Positions 1 through 4,975 of a stretch of 5,855 nt of DNA are shown here, piece after piece. Both the position numbers and the translations under genes were made by a program. The notes under the pieces were generated by a model. It did no database searches and was not told the DNA's origin. It was given only the letters and a program-made list of their open reading frames with translations. Positions within the stretch are counted from its first letter, which is position 1, and each line of letters opens with the position of its first letter. The DNA comes from Hyphomicrobiaceae bacterium. Lineage in GTDB: Bacteria > Pseudomonadota > Alphaproteobacteria > Rhizobiales > Hyphomicrobiaceae. The stretch lies in the NCBI GenBank assembly GCA_020442225.1, contig JAGRKR010000341.1, forward strand, positions 1-5,855, in the 5' to 3' direction.

Positions 1-579
1 CAGCGCCTCGCGGAAGCGGTTCTTGATCCAGACGCCGTCATAGGGCAGCGCCACGCGGTCGGGCTTCTCCTGGCGCACCTTGACCACGATCAGCACCGGG
101 CCCTGCCCGCCATGGATGCTCTCGACGGCCTTGGCGAGGTCGCTTTCCGTGCGCGCGGTGGCCGTCACCGGAAAGCCGCTCGCCTTGGCGATGCCCGCGA
201 TGTCGACGCCGTAGCCGGTGGCGGCCTTCTGCATGCCGGTTTCGCCGTAGGCCTCGTTGTCCAGCACGACGACGGCCAGATTCTTCGGGCGCATGACCGC
301 GATTGTGGCGAGCGAACCCGCCGTCATCAGCAGCTCGGCGTCACCGACGAAGTTCAGGACGCGACGCTCGGGTTGCGCCAGCGCGAGGCCGAGCGCGACG
401 CTGGAGGCGCAACCCATGGCGCCTCGCAGGTAGAAATTGAGGTTCCGCTCCTTGGCGGCGGCGACATCGCCGGTCGGTGTGCCGACGCTGGCGACGATGA
501 GAGCATCGTCGGCGAGCGCGTCTAGGATCTTGCGCGCGGCATTGCGGCGCTCGAGAACCTGGCCCTTTGCTGTGCTCAT
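1..579 (-). CDS. ThDP-dependent decarboxylase, C-terminal (beta, ComE-like) subunit; runs off left edge
   Basis: This is the pyrophosphate-binding half of a split thiamine-diphosphate enzyme of the sulfopyruvate/phosphonopyruvate decarboxylase family. It would decarboxylate a 2-oxo acid such as sulfopyruvate (to sulfoacetaldehyde) in the cytosol together with the subunit encoded just upstream. My translation from ATG at 579 gives 193 residues with no stop before base 1. The ThDP/Mg motif is visible as GDA at residues 79-81, then 25 residues, then DN at 107-108, followed by YGETG at 111-115. The third motif residue is Ala instead of the usual Gly. The visible end (IKNRFREAL) resembles the C-terminus of ComE-type subunits, which are about 190 residues long, so probably only a few residues are missing. 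The start follows the previous stop by 9 bases, with AGAGGA in front of it, so translational coupling is likely. The YGETG segment suggests a ComE-like rather than phosphonopyruvate decarboxylase-like protein, but substrate cannot be settled from sequence. Confidence 0.85.
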   Translation of the reverse strand, partial: MSTAKGQVLERRNAARKILDALADDALIVASVGTPTGDVAAAKERNLNFYLRGAMGCASSVALGLALAQPERRVLNFVGDAELLMTAGSLATIAVMRPKNLAVVVLDNEAYGETGMQKAATGYGVDIAGIAKASGFPVTATARTESDLAKAVESIHGGQGPVLIVVKVRQEKPDRVALPYDGVWIKNRFREAL

Positions 580-588
580 CTGGTCCTC

Positions 589-1101
589 TTACTTCGTGAA
601 TTTCTTGGCGCCGATCAACTGCTGCGAGAGCAGCAGCGCGACACGGTTGTGCCCCTGGAAGGCATAGGTGATGGCGTTCTCGAGCACGGGGCGGACATCG
701 GCCGCATGCTTGACGTCGTAGCAGACGACGCCCATCGCCTCGAGCGACGGCCGCACGGCGTGGCCCATCGGCATCTGCCAGCGCTGTCCTTCGCCGAACT
801 CGCCGCGCATGGCGACCAGCATCAGCAGCGGGAATTGGCAGACCGCCGGCAGCGACAGTGCGTTGATGCAGTTGCCGACGCCGGACGACTGCATGAGGAT
901 CACTGCCTTCTGGCCGCCGAGCCAGGCTCCGCAGGCGAGGCCGATGCCTTCCATCTCCGTCGTCATGGGCACCGCGTTCATGCGGTTGTCCTCACGGCAG
1001 AGATCGATCACCCGGGCATGGCCCGCGTCCGGAACATAGGACACCTGCTGGATGTCGTTTTCCGTGAAAATCTTGTGAATGTCGTCGCGCCAGTCTGTCA
1101 T
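589..1101 (-). CDS. ThDP-dependent decarboxylase, N-terminal (alpha, ComD-like) subunit
   Basis: This 170-residue protein is the PYR-domain half of the same split decarboxylase and should form a heteromer with the protein encoded 9 bases downstream. Within the PYR domain, Glu51 in TTEMEGIG (47-54) is the likely glutamate that activates the cofactor aminopyrimidine. The family segment usually written QNSGLGN appears as QSSGVGN at 71-77. PLLMLVAMRGEFGEGQ (91-106) is also typical of this family. The length matches ComD subunits of sulfopyruvate decarboxylase; phosphonopyruvate decarboxylases are usually single chains of about 380 residues. The start at 1101 is supported by a GAGGGGAG ribosome-binding site close before it. 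The family's known reactions are sulfopyruvate to sulfoacetaldehyde, in coenzyme M synthesis or sulfonate catabolism, and phosphonopyruvate to phosphonoacetaldehyde. No PEP mutase, sulfolactate dehydrogenase or Xsc gene lies in the window to choose between them. Confidence 0.87.
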   Translation of the reverse strand: MTDWRDDIHKIFTENDIQQVSYVPDAGHARVIDLCREDNRMNAVPMTTEMEGIGLACGAWLGGQKAVILMQSSGVGNCINALSLPAVCQFPLLMLVAMRGEFGEGQRWQMPMGHAVRPSLEAMGVVCYDVKHAADVRPVLENAITYAFQGHNRVALLLSQQLIGAKKFTK

Positions 1102-1128
1102 GCGCTCCCCTCGTTTGTTTGCCCGCCG

Positions 1129-1157
1129 ATCTTAATTCGCTCGTCCGGCGCTCACAA
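1129..1157 (-). promoter_or_regulatory. Candidate internal promoter for the two decarboxylase genes
   Basis: Read on the minus strand, TTGTGA (1157-1152) and TAAGAT (1134-1129) are separated by exactly 17 bases. Each matches 4 of 6 positions of the sigma-70-type consensus. The -35 element overlaps the stop codon of the transporter gene. Transcription would start about 20 bases before the ATG at 1101 and include its ribosome-binding site. This is pattern matching only, and such matches arise by chance. Confidence 0.3.
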
Positions 1158-2075
1158 GCCAAGCCTTGCACGGGAGGCCGCGGGCGGGCGGACGGGGTGC
1201 GCCGGCTCGCGCGCGGCCAGCACGATGGCGAGAATGGCGAGCGCGCCGCCGGCGATCTGGCCGCCGGCGAGGGGCTCCCCGAGCCACAGGACGGCCACGG
1301 CCAGGGCGGTCAGGGGCAGCGCGACGGTCGCCAGCCCGGCCAGCGACGTCTCGACGTGCGGCAGGCCCCGGTACCAGAGCAGGAGAGCGAAGACGCTGGC
1401 CGCCAGCACGTACCACGTGGCGAGCGCCCACATGCCCGGTCGCACGGCGGCGAGATCGAGGGTCGCCAGCTCGGGCAGGGCCGGGGGCAGGACGATGGCG
1501 AGGCCGGCCAGATTGGCCGCAAGCGACAGGCGGATCGGCGGCAGGTCGCGGCTGAGCTGGCGCGCCATGAGTACGAAGGCCGCCTCGCAGAGGACGGCGC
1601 CGCCGACCAGCAGGTTGCCGATCAGCGTCCGCTCTCCCGTCGCTGCGCCGGAGACGCTGACGATGGCGATACCGGCCGCTGCCAGCGCGATCGCGAACAG
1701 GCGCCGGACGCCCGGCCGCTCGGCGTGGACGATGAGGCCGAGCAGGGCGACGACGGCCGGCATCGTCGCGGTGATAACTCCGGCGTCGATGGAGCTGGTG
1801 CGTCTCAGGCCTTCGAGCATCAGCAGCGTGAACATCACCATGCCGACGAGCGACATGGCGGCGATGCCGCCGATCTGGCGGACGCTCGGCCAGGACGAGG
1901 AGCGCGGCGGTTCGAGCGGCAGCAGCAATGCGAGCGCCGCACTCGACAGCGCGAAGCGATAGACCATGAAGGGCAGCAGCGGCAGCTCCGCGACCAACGC
2001 CTTGCCGAAGGGCACGTTGGCTCCGACCAGAGCCATCGCCGCGACAAGGAGCAGGGTTGCGGTGAGGCGCGACAT
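1152..2075 (-). CDS. EamA/DMT-family transporter
   Basis: This is an inner-membrane protein of the drug/metabolite transporter superfamily, a ten-helix exporter-like fold built from two EamA repeats. From ATG at 2075 it has 307 residues, the normal size for the family. Repeat 1 spans about residues 6-140, with the typical YRFALSSAAL segment at 39-48. Repeat 2 spans about 150-288 and ends in the characteristic LWLGEPLAGG...GGALAILAIVLA pattern (263-287). Hydrophobic helices fill almost the whole chain, and the short C-terminal tail (289-307) is Arg/Pro/Ala-rich and probably cytosolic. The same frame stays open upstream for 99 more codons, but that part is Arg-rich, low in hydrophobicity and unlike the family, so I chose MSRLTATLLLV. 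No clear Shine-Dalgarno precedes this start. It lies 50 bases upstream of the decarboxylase genes on the same strand, so co-transcription is possible. The substrate is unknown: EamA proteins export amino acids, metabolites and drugs, and export of a sulfonate-related compound would be speculation. Confidence 0.88.
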   Translation of the reverse strand: MSRLTATLLLVAAMALVGANVPFGKALVAELPLLPFMVYRFALSSAALALLLPLEPPRSSSWPSVRQIGGIAAMSLVGMVMFTLLMLEGLRRTSSIDAGVITATMPAVVALLGLIVHAERPGVRRLFAIALAAAGIAIVSVSGAATGERTLIGNLLVGGAVLCEAAFVLMARQLSRDLPPIRLSLAANLAGLAIVLPPALPELATLDLAAVRPGMWALATWYVLAASVFALLLWYRGLPHVETSLAGLATVALPLTALAVAVLWLGEPLAGGQIAGGALAILAIVLAAREPAHPVRPPAASRARLGL

Positions 2076-2176
2076 GGGTGTTGCGTATGCGCTGTGCTGT
2101 ATAGTTCGCGGTGACGGGCGGGGCGACGCCGCCGCCGCGTGAGGGCATGACGCCGTCACGGGGCCGCCACATCGCA

Positions 2177-2205
2177 GTGACAAGTCGTCGTCGCGAGCGT
2201 AATGC
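2177..2205 (+). promoter_or_regulatory. Weak candidate promoter for the DUF900 hydrolase
   Basis: GTGACA at 2177-2182 matches the -35 consensus in 5 of 6 positions. TAATGC at 2200-2205 lies 17 bases further on but matches a -10 poorly. The pair sits about 40 bases before the start codon at 2245. The -35 half is the only good part, so this is a low-confidence call. Confidence 0.22.
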
Positions 2206-2230
2206 GCAGACAGGCGACGGCGAAAGCGGA

Positions 2231-2238
2231 AAAGGAGG
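2231..2238 (+). promoter_or_regulatory. Strong ribosome-binding site for the DUF900 hydrolase
   Basis: AAAGGAGG lies 6 bases before the ATG at 2245. It is the best Shine-Dalgarno sequence in the window and fixes the start codon, so the two N-terminal membrane helices are part of the protein. Confidence 0.8.
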
Positions 2239-2244
2239 TCTGGC

Positions 2245-3699
2245 ATGTCCGACTGGACGCCTCTGGTCATCAGCGGCGCGATCTTCGTGGCTGCCGCAAT
2301 CCTCGTCCTGCTGCTCATGCGCCTCACGGCACGCCTGCGGGAGGGCGCCCGCCGCTTGACCCGCATCGCCATGACCGTTGCGCTGGTTTTCGGTGCCGGC
2401 GCCCTGACCTACGCGCTGCTCGTGACGCCGAGCCAGCTCGGTGGCGTCATGAAACGGATGGGGCCGCCGCCGGCCACGCAGGATGAAGCGGCGCCCGGCA
2501 GCGCGCGCGAGCCGCCGCCTGCTCGCCGCGCTTTCCGCAAGGCTGATCGACCGGCCGATCTCGCGCCGGCCCCCAAGGGCGACAGTGTGCCGGCGAAGCC
2601 GGTGGTCCCACCAAGCCCCAGGCGGAGCACGCCGGAGGAAAAGGCCGCCGAGCCGGACTATCACAGTGTCCCCGTCTTCTTCGGCACGGACAGGAAGCGC
2701 GACGAGGCGGCCGGCGCCAAGCGCATTTCCTTCGGCTCCGAGCGGGCGCGCAAGCTGCTGCTCGGACAGGCGCTGGTGACGGTGCCGCGCATCCATCAGG
2801 TGCCGCAGGTGGAGCGGCCCTGGTCCATCCGTATTCCCTTCACCAACATCACCATCTACGAGCAGGCCGAGGACCCGAAGAAGCACTTCACGATCCAGCG
2901 GATCGGCGTGCTGTCCGAGGAGGAGTTCCTGAGGCTGGTGCGTGCGCGGCTGGCAAGCTCCTCGCGCAACAAGGACCAGGCGCTGATCTTCGTGCACGGC
3001 TACAATACGCCATTCGACGCCGCGCTCTATCGGGCGGCGCAGATCGCCTACGACCTGAGGTTCGACGGCGCGCCGTTCGTCTACAGCTGGCCCTCGGGCG
3101 GAGGGCTCGGCAGCTATACCTACGACCGCGACAGCTCGCGCCAGTCCGAGCCGTTCCTGAAGGCGTTCCTGGAGCTCGTGGTGGCACGGTCGGGGGCCAA
3201 GAGCGTCAACATCATCGCCCACAGCATGGGCAACCTGCCGCTTCTGCACGTGCTGTCCGATCTCAAGAAGCTCGCCGCCGCACGTCCGGACGTCACGATC
3301 AACCAGATCATCCTGGCGGCGCCCGATGTCGACCGGGACGTGTTCGAGAACCTGGCGCGGCAGATCCAGGGCGTCGGCCGCGGGATCACGCTCTATGCGT
3401 CGTCGAGCGATCTGGCCATGCGCGCCTCGCGCAGGTTCGGCGGCGGTGTGCCACGGGCGGGCGATGTTCCCGAGGACGGACCGGTCGTGGTCGCCGGCAT
3501 CGACACCATCGACATCACGGCCGTGAGTACTGCGTGGCTGGCGCTCAATCATTCCGGCTATGCGGAGTCGAAGGCGCTGATCAACGATATCGGCCTGCTG
3601 TTGCGCACGGGCGAGCGCCCGCCGGAGAAGCGCATTCCCATTCTCGAGCGCATCGAAAGGCGCGGAGCCTGGTACTGGCGTTATCCACAGCCAAAATGA
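2245..3699 (+). CDS. Membrane-anchored alpha/beta hydrolase, DUF900 family (COG4782-like esterase)
   Basis: This 484-residue protein is a predicted serine esterase or lipase of unknown substrate. Two hydrophobic helices (about residues 7-27 and 41-61) come first. A Pro/Ala/Arg/Lys-rich linker without predicted fold follows (about 70-137). The hydrolase domain fills roughly 138-465, starting at SVPVFFGTDR, a typical DUF900 opening. HGYNTPF (251-257) is the oxyanion-side motif of the family. AHSMGN (325-330) is the nucleophile elbow with Ser327. APDVD (359-363) follows strand six, and Asp389 in SSSDLAM lies after the next strand and is the best catalytic acid. His436 in LNHSGYAES completes the triad. 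All key residues are present, so an active enzyme is expected. The helix hairpin probably leaves the domain tethered to the inner membrane; a short loop with both ends on the same side is the simplest model, but I cannot tell which side. It stands alone between a divergent transporter and a convergent 2TM gene. Confidence 0.88.
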   Translation: MSDWTPLVISGAIFVAAAILVLLLMRLTARLREGARRLTRIAMTVALVFGAGALTYALLVTPSQLGGVMKRMGPPPATQDEAAPGSAREPPPARRAFRKADRPADLAPAPKGDSVPAKPVVPPSPRRSTPEEKAAEPDYHSVPVFFGTDRKRDEAAGAKRISFGSERARKLLLGQALVTVPRIHQVPQVERPWSIRIPFTNITIYEQAEDPKKHFTIQRIGVLSEEEFLRLVRARLASSSRNKDQALIFVHGYNTPFDAALYRAAQIAYDLRFDGAPFVYSWPSGGGLGSYTYDRDSSRQSEPFLKAFLELVVARSGAKSVNIIAHSMGNLPLLHVLSDLKKLAAARPDVTINQIILAAPDVDRDVFENLARQIQGVGRGITLYASSSDLAMRASRRFGGGVPRAGDVPEDGPVVVAGIDTIDITAVSTAWLALNHSGYAESKALINDIGLLLRTGERPPEKRIPILERIERRGAWYWRYPQPK

Positions 3700-3952
3700 A
3701 GCATCTGCGCCAAAACCGGCGCCGGGCGACGTCAAAGGCCCCAGTCGAGCCGTTGCCGCGTTCCTCGGCGCGGCACGAACCTCGGCTTCGGCTACGGAAT
3801 GGACGCCGGCTGCGGTCGGGATGGGGGAGCCGGCGGGTCTCGATCGGGTAGATTTTCGAGCGCCCTGGCGTCACGCACCGGTCGCCGCCCCTCGTCCGAC
3901 ACACAGGGACGCGCGGTCATGACACCGGCGGGTGATCGGGGAGCGGTCGGCG
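3700..3952. other. Convergent intergenic gap with no convincing gene
   Basis: These 253 bases separate the convergent stops of the hydrolase and the first 2TM gene. Open frames cross the gap on both strands, but their translations are Arg/Ser/Pro-rich with no recognisable domain and no good ribosome-binding site. I also looked for tRNA-like T-arm sequences and found none. The visible structure is a short hairpin right after the hydrolase stop, listed separately, and a widely spaced GCCGGC pair (3805-3810, 3829-3834) that could form by chance in GC-rich DNA. Confidence 0.5.
3707..3722 (+). terminator. Possible weak hairpin terminator after the hydrolase gene
   Basis: GCGCC (3707-3711) and GGCGC (3718-3722) form a 5-base-pair stem around the loop AAAACC, starting 7 bases after the stop codon. 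An overlapping palindrome, CCGGCGCCGG, lies at 3716-3725. No T-tract follows, so an intrinsic terminator is not well supported. It may only protect the transcript end or be chance. Confidence 0.22.
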
Positions 3953-4348
3953 TCAGCGCGAGCCGGGGCGCGGGAAGTGCACGAGGTTGCCCGGATCGGG
4001 CTTGCGCTCGGGTACCGCTTCGCTGCGCGGGGCGCTGGCCGCCTCGACAGGCATCCGCCGGCTGGCTTCGCGCCGCGCGGCTGCCTCGCGAGCCAACACC
4101 TTGTGAAGTTGACGGTTTTCCCAGTGGGGGCCGAGCCAGCCACCGAGATTGTAGACGGCTGCCGCATGCACGAGCACGCCCAGTCCCCAGGCCAGCGCGG
4201 GCCAATGCACCCACAGCTCCGGACCGTCGACGAAGTTGACGGCGACCAGGAAGCTCATGACCAGGACGTAAGCGACGACATGAGCGTAAAAAGCCTTGAT
4301 GTCAGCAACCTGCTGCTGCGCCATCAAGAGTTTTCTAAGGCCATCCAT
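3953..4348 (-). CDS. 2TM-domain membrane protein with extended C-terminal tail (copy A)
   Basis: This is a small inner-membrane protein of the 2TM-domain type (PF13239-like), 131 residues from ATG at 4348. The helical N-terminus (MAQQQVADIKAFYAH) leads into membrane helix 1 (about 24-40). Then come the loop DGPELWVHWP (41-50), membrane helix 2 (about 50-66) and the signature GGWLGPHWE (69-77). Residues 86-131 form a hydrophilic Arg/Ala/Pro-rich tail that the other copy lacks. An in-frame TGA lies just upstream of the start, so the start is at 4348 or at the second ATG at 4324. Neither has a clear Shine-Dalgarno, and the alignment with copy B slightly favours 4348. About 40 of 76 core residues are identical to the divergent gene at 4680-4952 without gaps (counted by hand), so the two are paralogs. 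The family is often seen fused to or beside signalling proteins, but its function is unknown. His23, His48 and His61 are shared by both copies. Confidence 0.82.
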   Translation of the reverse strand: MDGLRKLLMAQQQVADIKAFYAHVVAYVLVMSFLVAVNFVDGPELWVHWPALAWGLGVLVHAAAVYNLGGWLGPHWENRQLHKVLAREAAARREASRRMPVEAASAPRSEAVPERKPDPGNLVHFPRPGSR

Positions 4349-4349
4349 G

Positions 4350-4360
4350 CGGTGTCACCG
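4350..4360. repeat. Dyad CGGTG-T-CACCG abutting the copy A start codon
   Basis: This perfect 11-base palindrome (odd centre) ends one base before the minus-strand ATG at 4348 and takes the place of a Shine-Dalgarno sequence. In mRNA it could form a 4-base-pair stem with a 3-base loop at the ribosome-binding region. It could equally be a protein-binding half-site or chance. Confidence 0.3.
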
Positions 4361-4443
4361 GTAAACATGTTCTCGCCCCGTGCATACCAGCGGAGCAGCC
4401 CACTGTCGGACAGATGGTAACGCGCTGGGGATTTTGTAAGTCC

Positions 4444-4473
4444 ATCATTACCTGTGGCCGCAGAACATGGCAA
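4444..4473 (-). promoter_or_regulatory. Candidate promoter for 2TM copy A
   Basis: On the minus strand, TTGCCA (4473-4468; 5 of 6 to the -35 consensus) and AATGAT (4449-4444; 4 of 6 to the -10 consensus) are 18 bases apart. They lie about 95 bases before the start at 4348. The AT-richer stretch around 4431-4450 supports a promoter in this neighbourhood. The spacing is acceptable but not ideal. Confidence 0.28.
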
Positions 4474-4588
4474 TCCGTTGGCGTGTCGCGCGTGTCCCGG
4501 GCATAGCTGTCCTGCGCCAGCATGGGGCAGCGCATTGCGCGCGCATACGTGCCGTGTCGCGCGAAAGCCGGTTCTCCCCTGGAATTTG

Positions 4589-4602
4589 CTGATCCAGATC
4601 AC
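4589..4602. promoter_or_regulatory. FNR/FixK-type dyad between the 2TM genes
   Basis: CTGATCCAGATCAC contains TGAT-N4-ATCA, a perfect dyad matching 8 of the 10 defined positions of the FNR/FixK/FnrL consensus TTGAT-N4-ATCAA; the outermost T and A are both C here. It is centred about 84 bases before the start codon of copy B. I do not see a good -10 at the distance expected for class I or II activation, so it might act as a repressor site, serve the divergent gene, or be chance. Eight fixed bases would be expected less than once in a window of this size. Confidence 0.35.
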
Positions 4603-4679
4603 CATTTGAACGGCAGCATCCAACGCAGGGTGGTGAGGGCTTGCACTCCTGCTCGTGCCCGGAAGAGATGGAACAGCGC

Positions 4680-4952
4680 ATGACCAACGACGTCTACAGG
4701 CACATCCTCGCGCAGAAACGCGTGGAGGCTGTGAAGGGCTTCTATATCCACGTCCTCGTCTACGTGCTGGTGATCGCGCTGCTGATCGCCGTCAACGTCG
4801 CCACCGGCGCATCCTGGTGGGTGCACTGGCCGGCGATCGGCTGGGGCATCGGCATCGGCGCGCACGCACTCGGCGTCTTCGGTCTCGGCGGTTGGCTCGG
4901 ACCGAAGTGGGAAGAGCGCAAGGCCAAGGAGTTCCTGAACAAGGGCTCCTGA
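4680..4952 (+). CDS. 2TM-domain membrane protein, short form (copy B)
   Basis: This 90-residue inner-membrane protein is almost entirely a 2TM domain (PF13239-like). It has the helical N-terminus (AQKRVEAVKGFYIH), membrane helix 1 (about 24-41), the loop ATGASWWVHW (41-50), membrane helix 2 (about 51-68) and the C-terminal GGWLGPKWEERKAKEFL. The family pattern of 'GFYIH..VY', 'W..WP..GWGIG..H' and 'WEER' is complete. Starts are possible at TTG 4641, ATG 4668 and ATG 4680. I chose 4680 because GGAAGAG (4661-4667) abuts ATG 4668 and cannot serve it, and because the length then matches the paralog's core. The Shine-Dalgarno for 4680 is weak or 12 bases away. The gene is divergent from its paralog at 4348-3953 across a region with an FNR-like dyad, and its stop is 23 bases from that of the convergent DUF1194 gene. 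Function is unknown; small 2TM proteins are thought to be membrane sensors or assembly partners. Confidence 0.85.
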   Translation: MTNDVYRHILAQKRVEAVKGFYIHVLVYVLVIALLIAVNVATGASWWVHWPAIGWGIGIGAHALGVFGLGGWLGPKWEERKAKEFLNKGS

Positions 4953-4975
4953 GTCCGGCCGGATCGCGCGGATGT
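4953..4975. other. Very short convergent junction with palindrome TCCGGCCGGA
   Basis: Only 23 bases separate the stop of the short 2TM gene from the stop of the DUF1194 gene on the other strand. A perfect 10-base palindrome (4954-4963) occupies the junction, but it has no loop and no T-tract, so it is a poor intrinsic terminator. Transcripts probably overlap at their 3' ends unless Rho stops them. Confidence 0.4.

Larger units (their letters stand above)
2076..2244. other. Divergent intergenic region between transporter and DUF900 hydrolase
   Basis: These 169 bases should carry promoters for both flanking genes. The visible structure is a pair of 7-base inverted arms, GTGACGG (2111-2117) and CCGTCAC (2153-2159), around a 35-base loop. 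There is also a nested CGTGA/TCACG pair (2138-2142 and 2156-2160). On the minus strand, TATACA about 22 bases before the transporter start could be a -10 element, but I see no matching -35. Nothing here looks coding. Confidence 0.5.
4349..4679. other. Divergent control region between the two 2TM genes
   Basis: These 331 bases contain no convincing gene. The frames crossing them are Cys/Arg/Pro-rich and unrelated to the flanking proteins. The region is less GC-rich than its surroundings in parts (for example about 4431-4450). It holds an FNR-like dyad near copy B, a possible promoter for copy A and a small dyad against copy A's start codon, each listed separately. It should contain the promoters of both flanking genes. 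Confidence 0.6.

Noticed and set aside
112..525. A plus-strand open frame opposite the ThDP beta subunit
   Set aside because: The minus-strand frame has clear ThDP motifs and a coupled start; the plus-strand product is low complexity (Gly/Ala/Arg/Asp) and unlike any family.
1132..3735. An 867-codon open frame on the minus strand across the transporter and hydrolase genes
   Set aside because: Its translation is Arg/Ala/His-rich without domains, it runs antisense to the well-supported hydrolase and out of frame with the transporter, and it has no ribosome-binding site. It is a high-GC shadow.
3581..3904. A minus-strand 107-codon frame covering the gap after the hydrolase
   Set aside because: It overlaps the 3' end of the hydrolase gene in antisense, is Arg/Ser/Cys-rich, and lacks a ribosome-binding site or recognisable motif.
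4361..4376. GAACATGTTTAC read as a possible LexA box
   Set aside because: It does not fit the alphaproteobacterial GTTC-N7-GTTC pattern and misses the second half of the Gram-positive GAAC-N4-GTTC pattern.
4324..4623. A minus-strand 99-codon frame filling most of the region between the 2TM genes
   Set aside because: The composition (Cys/Arg/His-rich) is not protein-like, it overlaps the start of copy A in another frame, and it covers the promoter-like elements.
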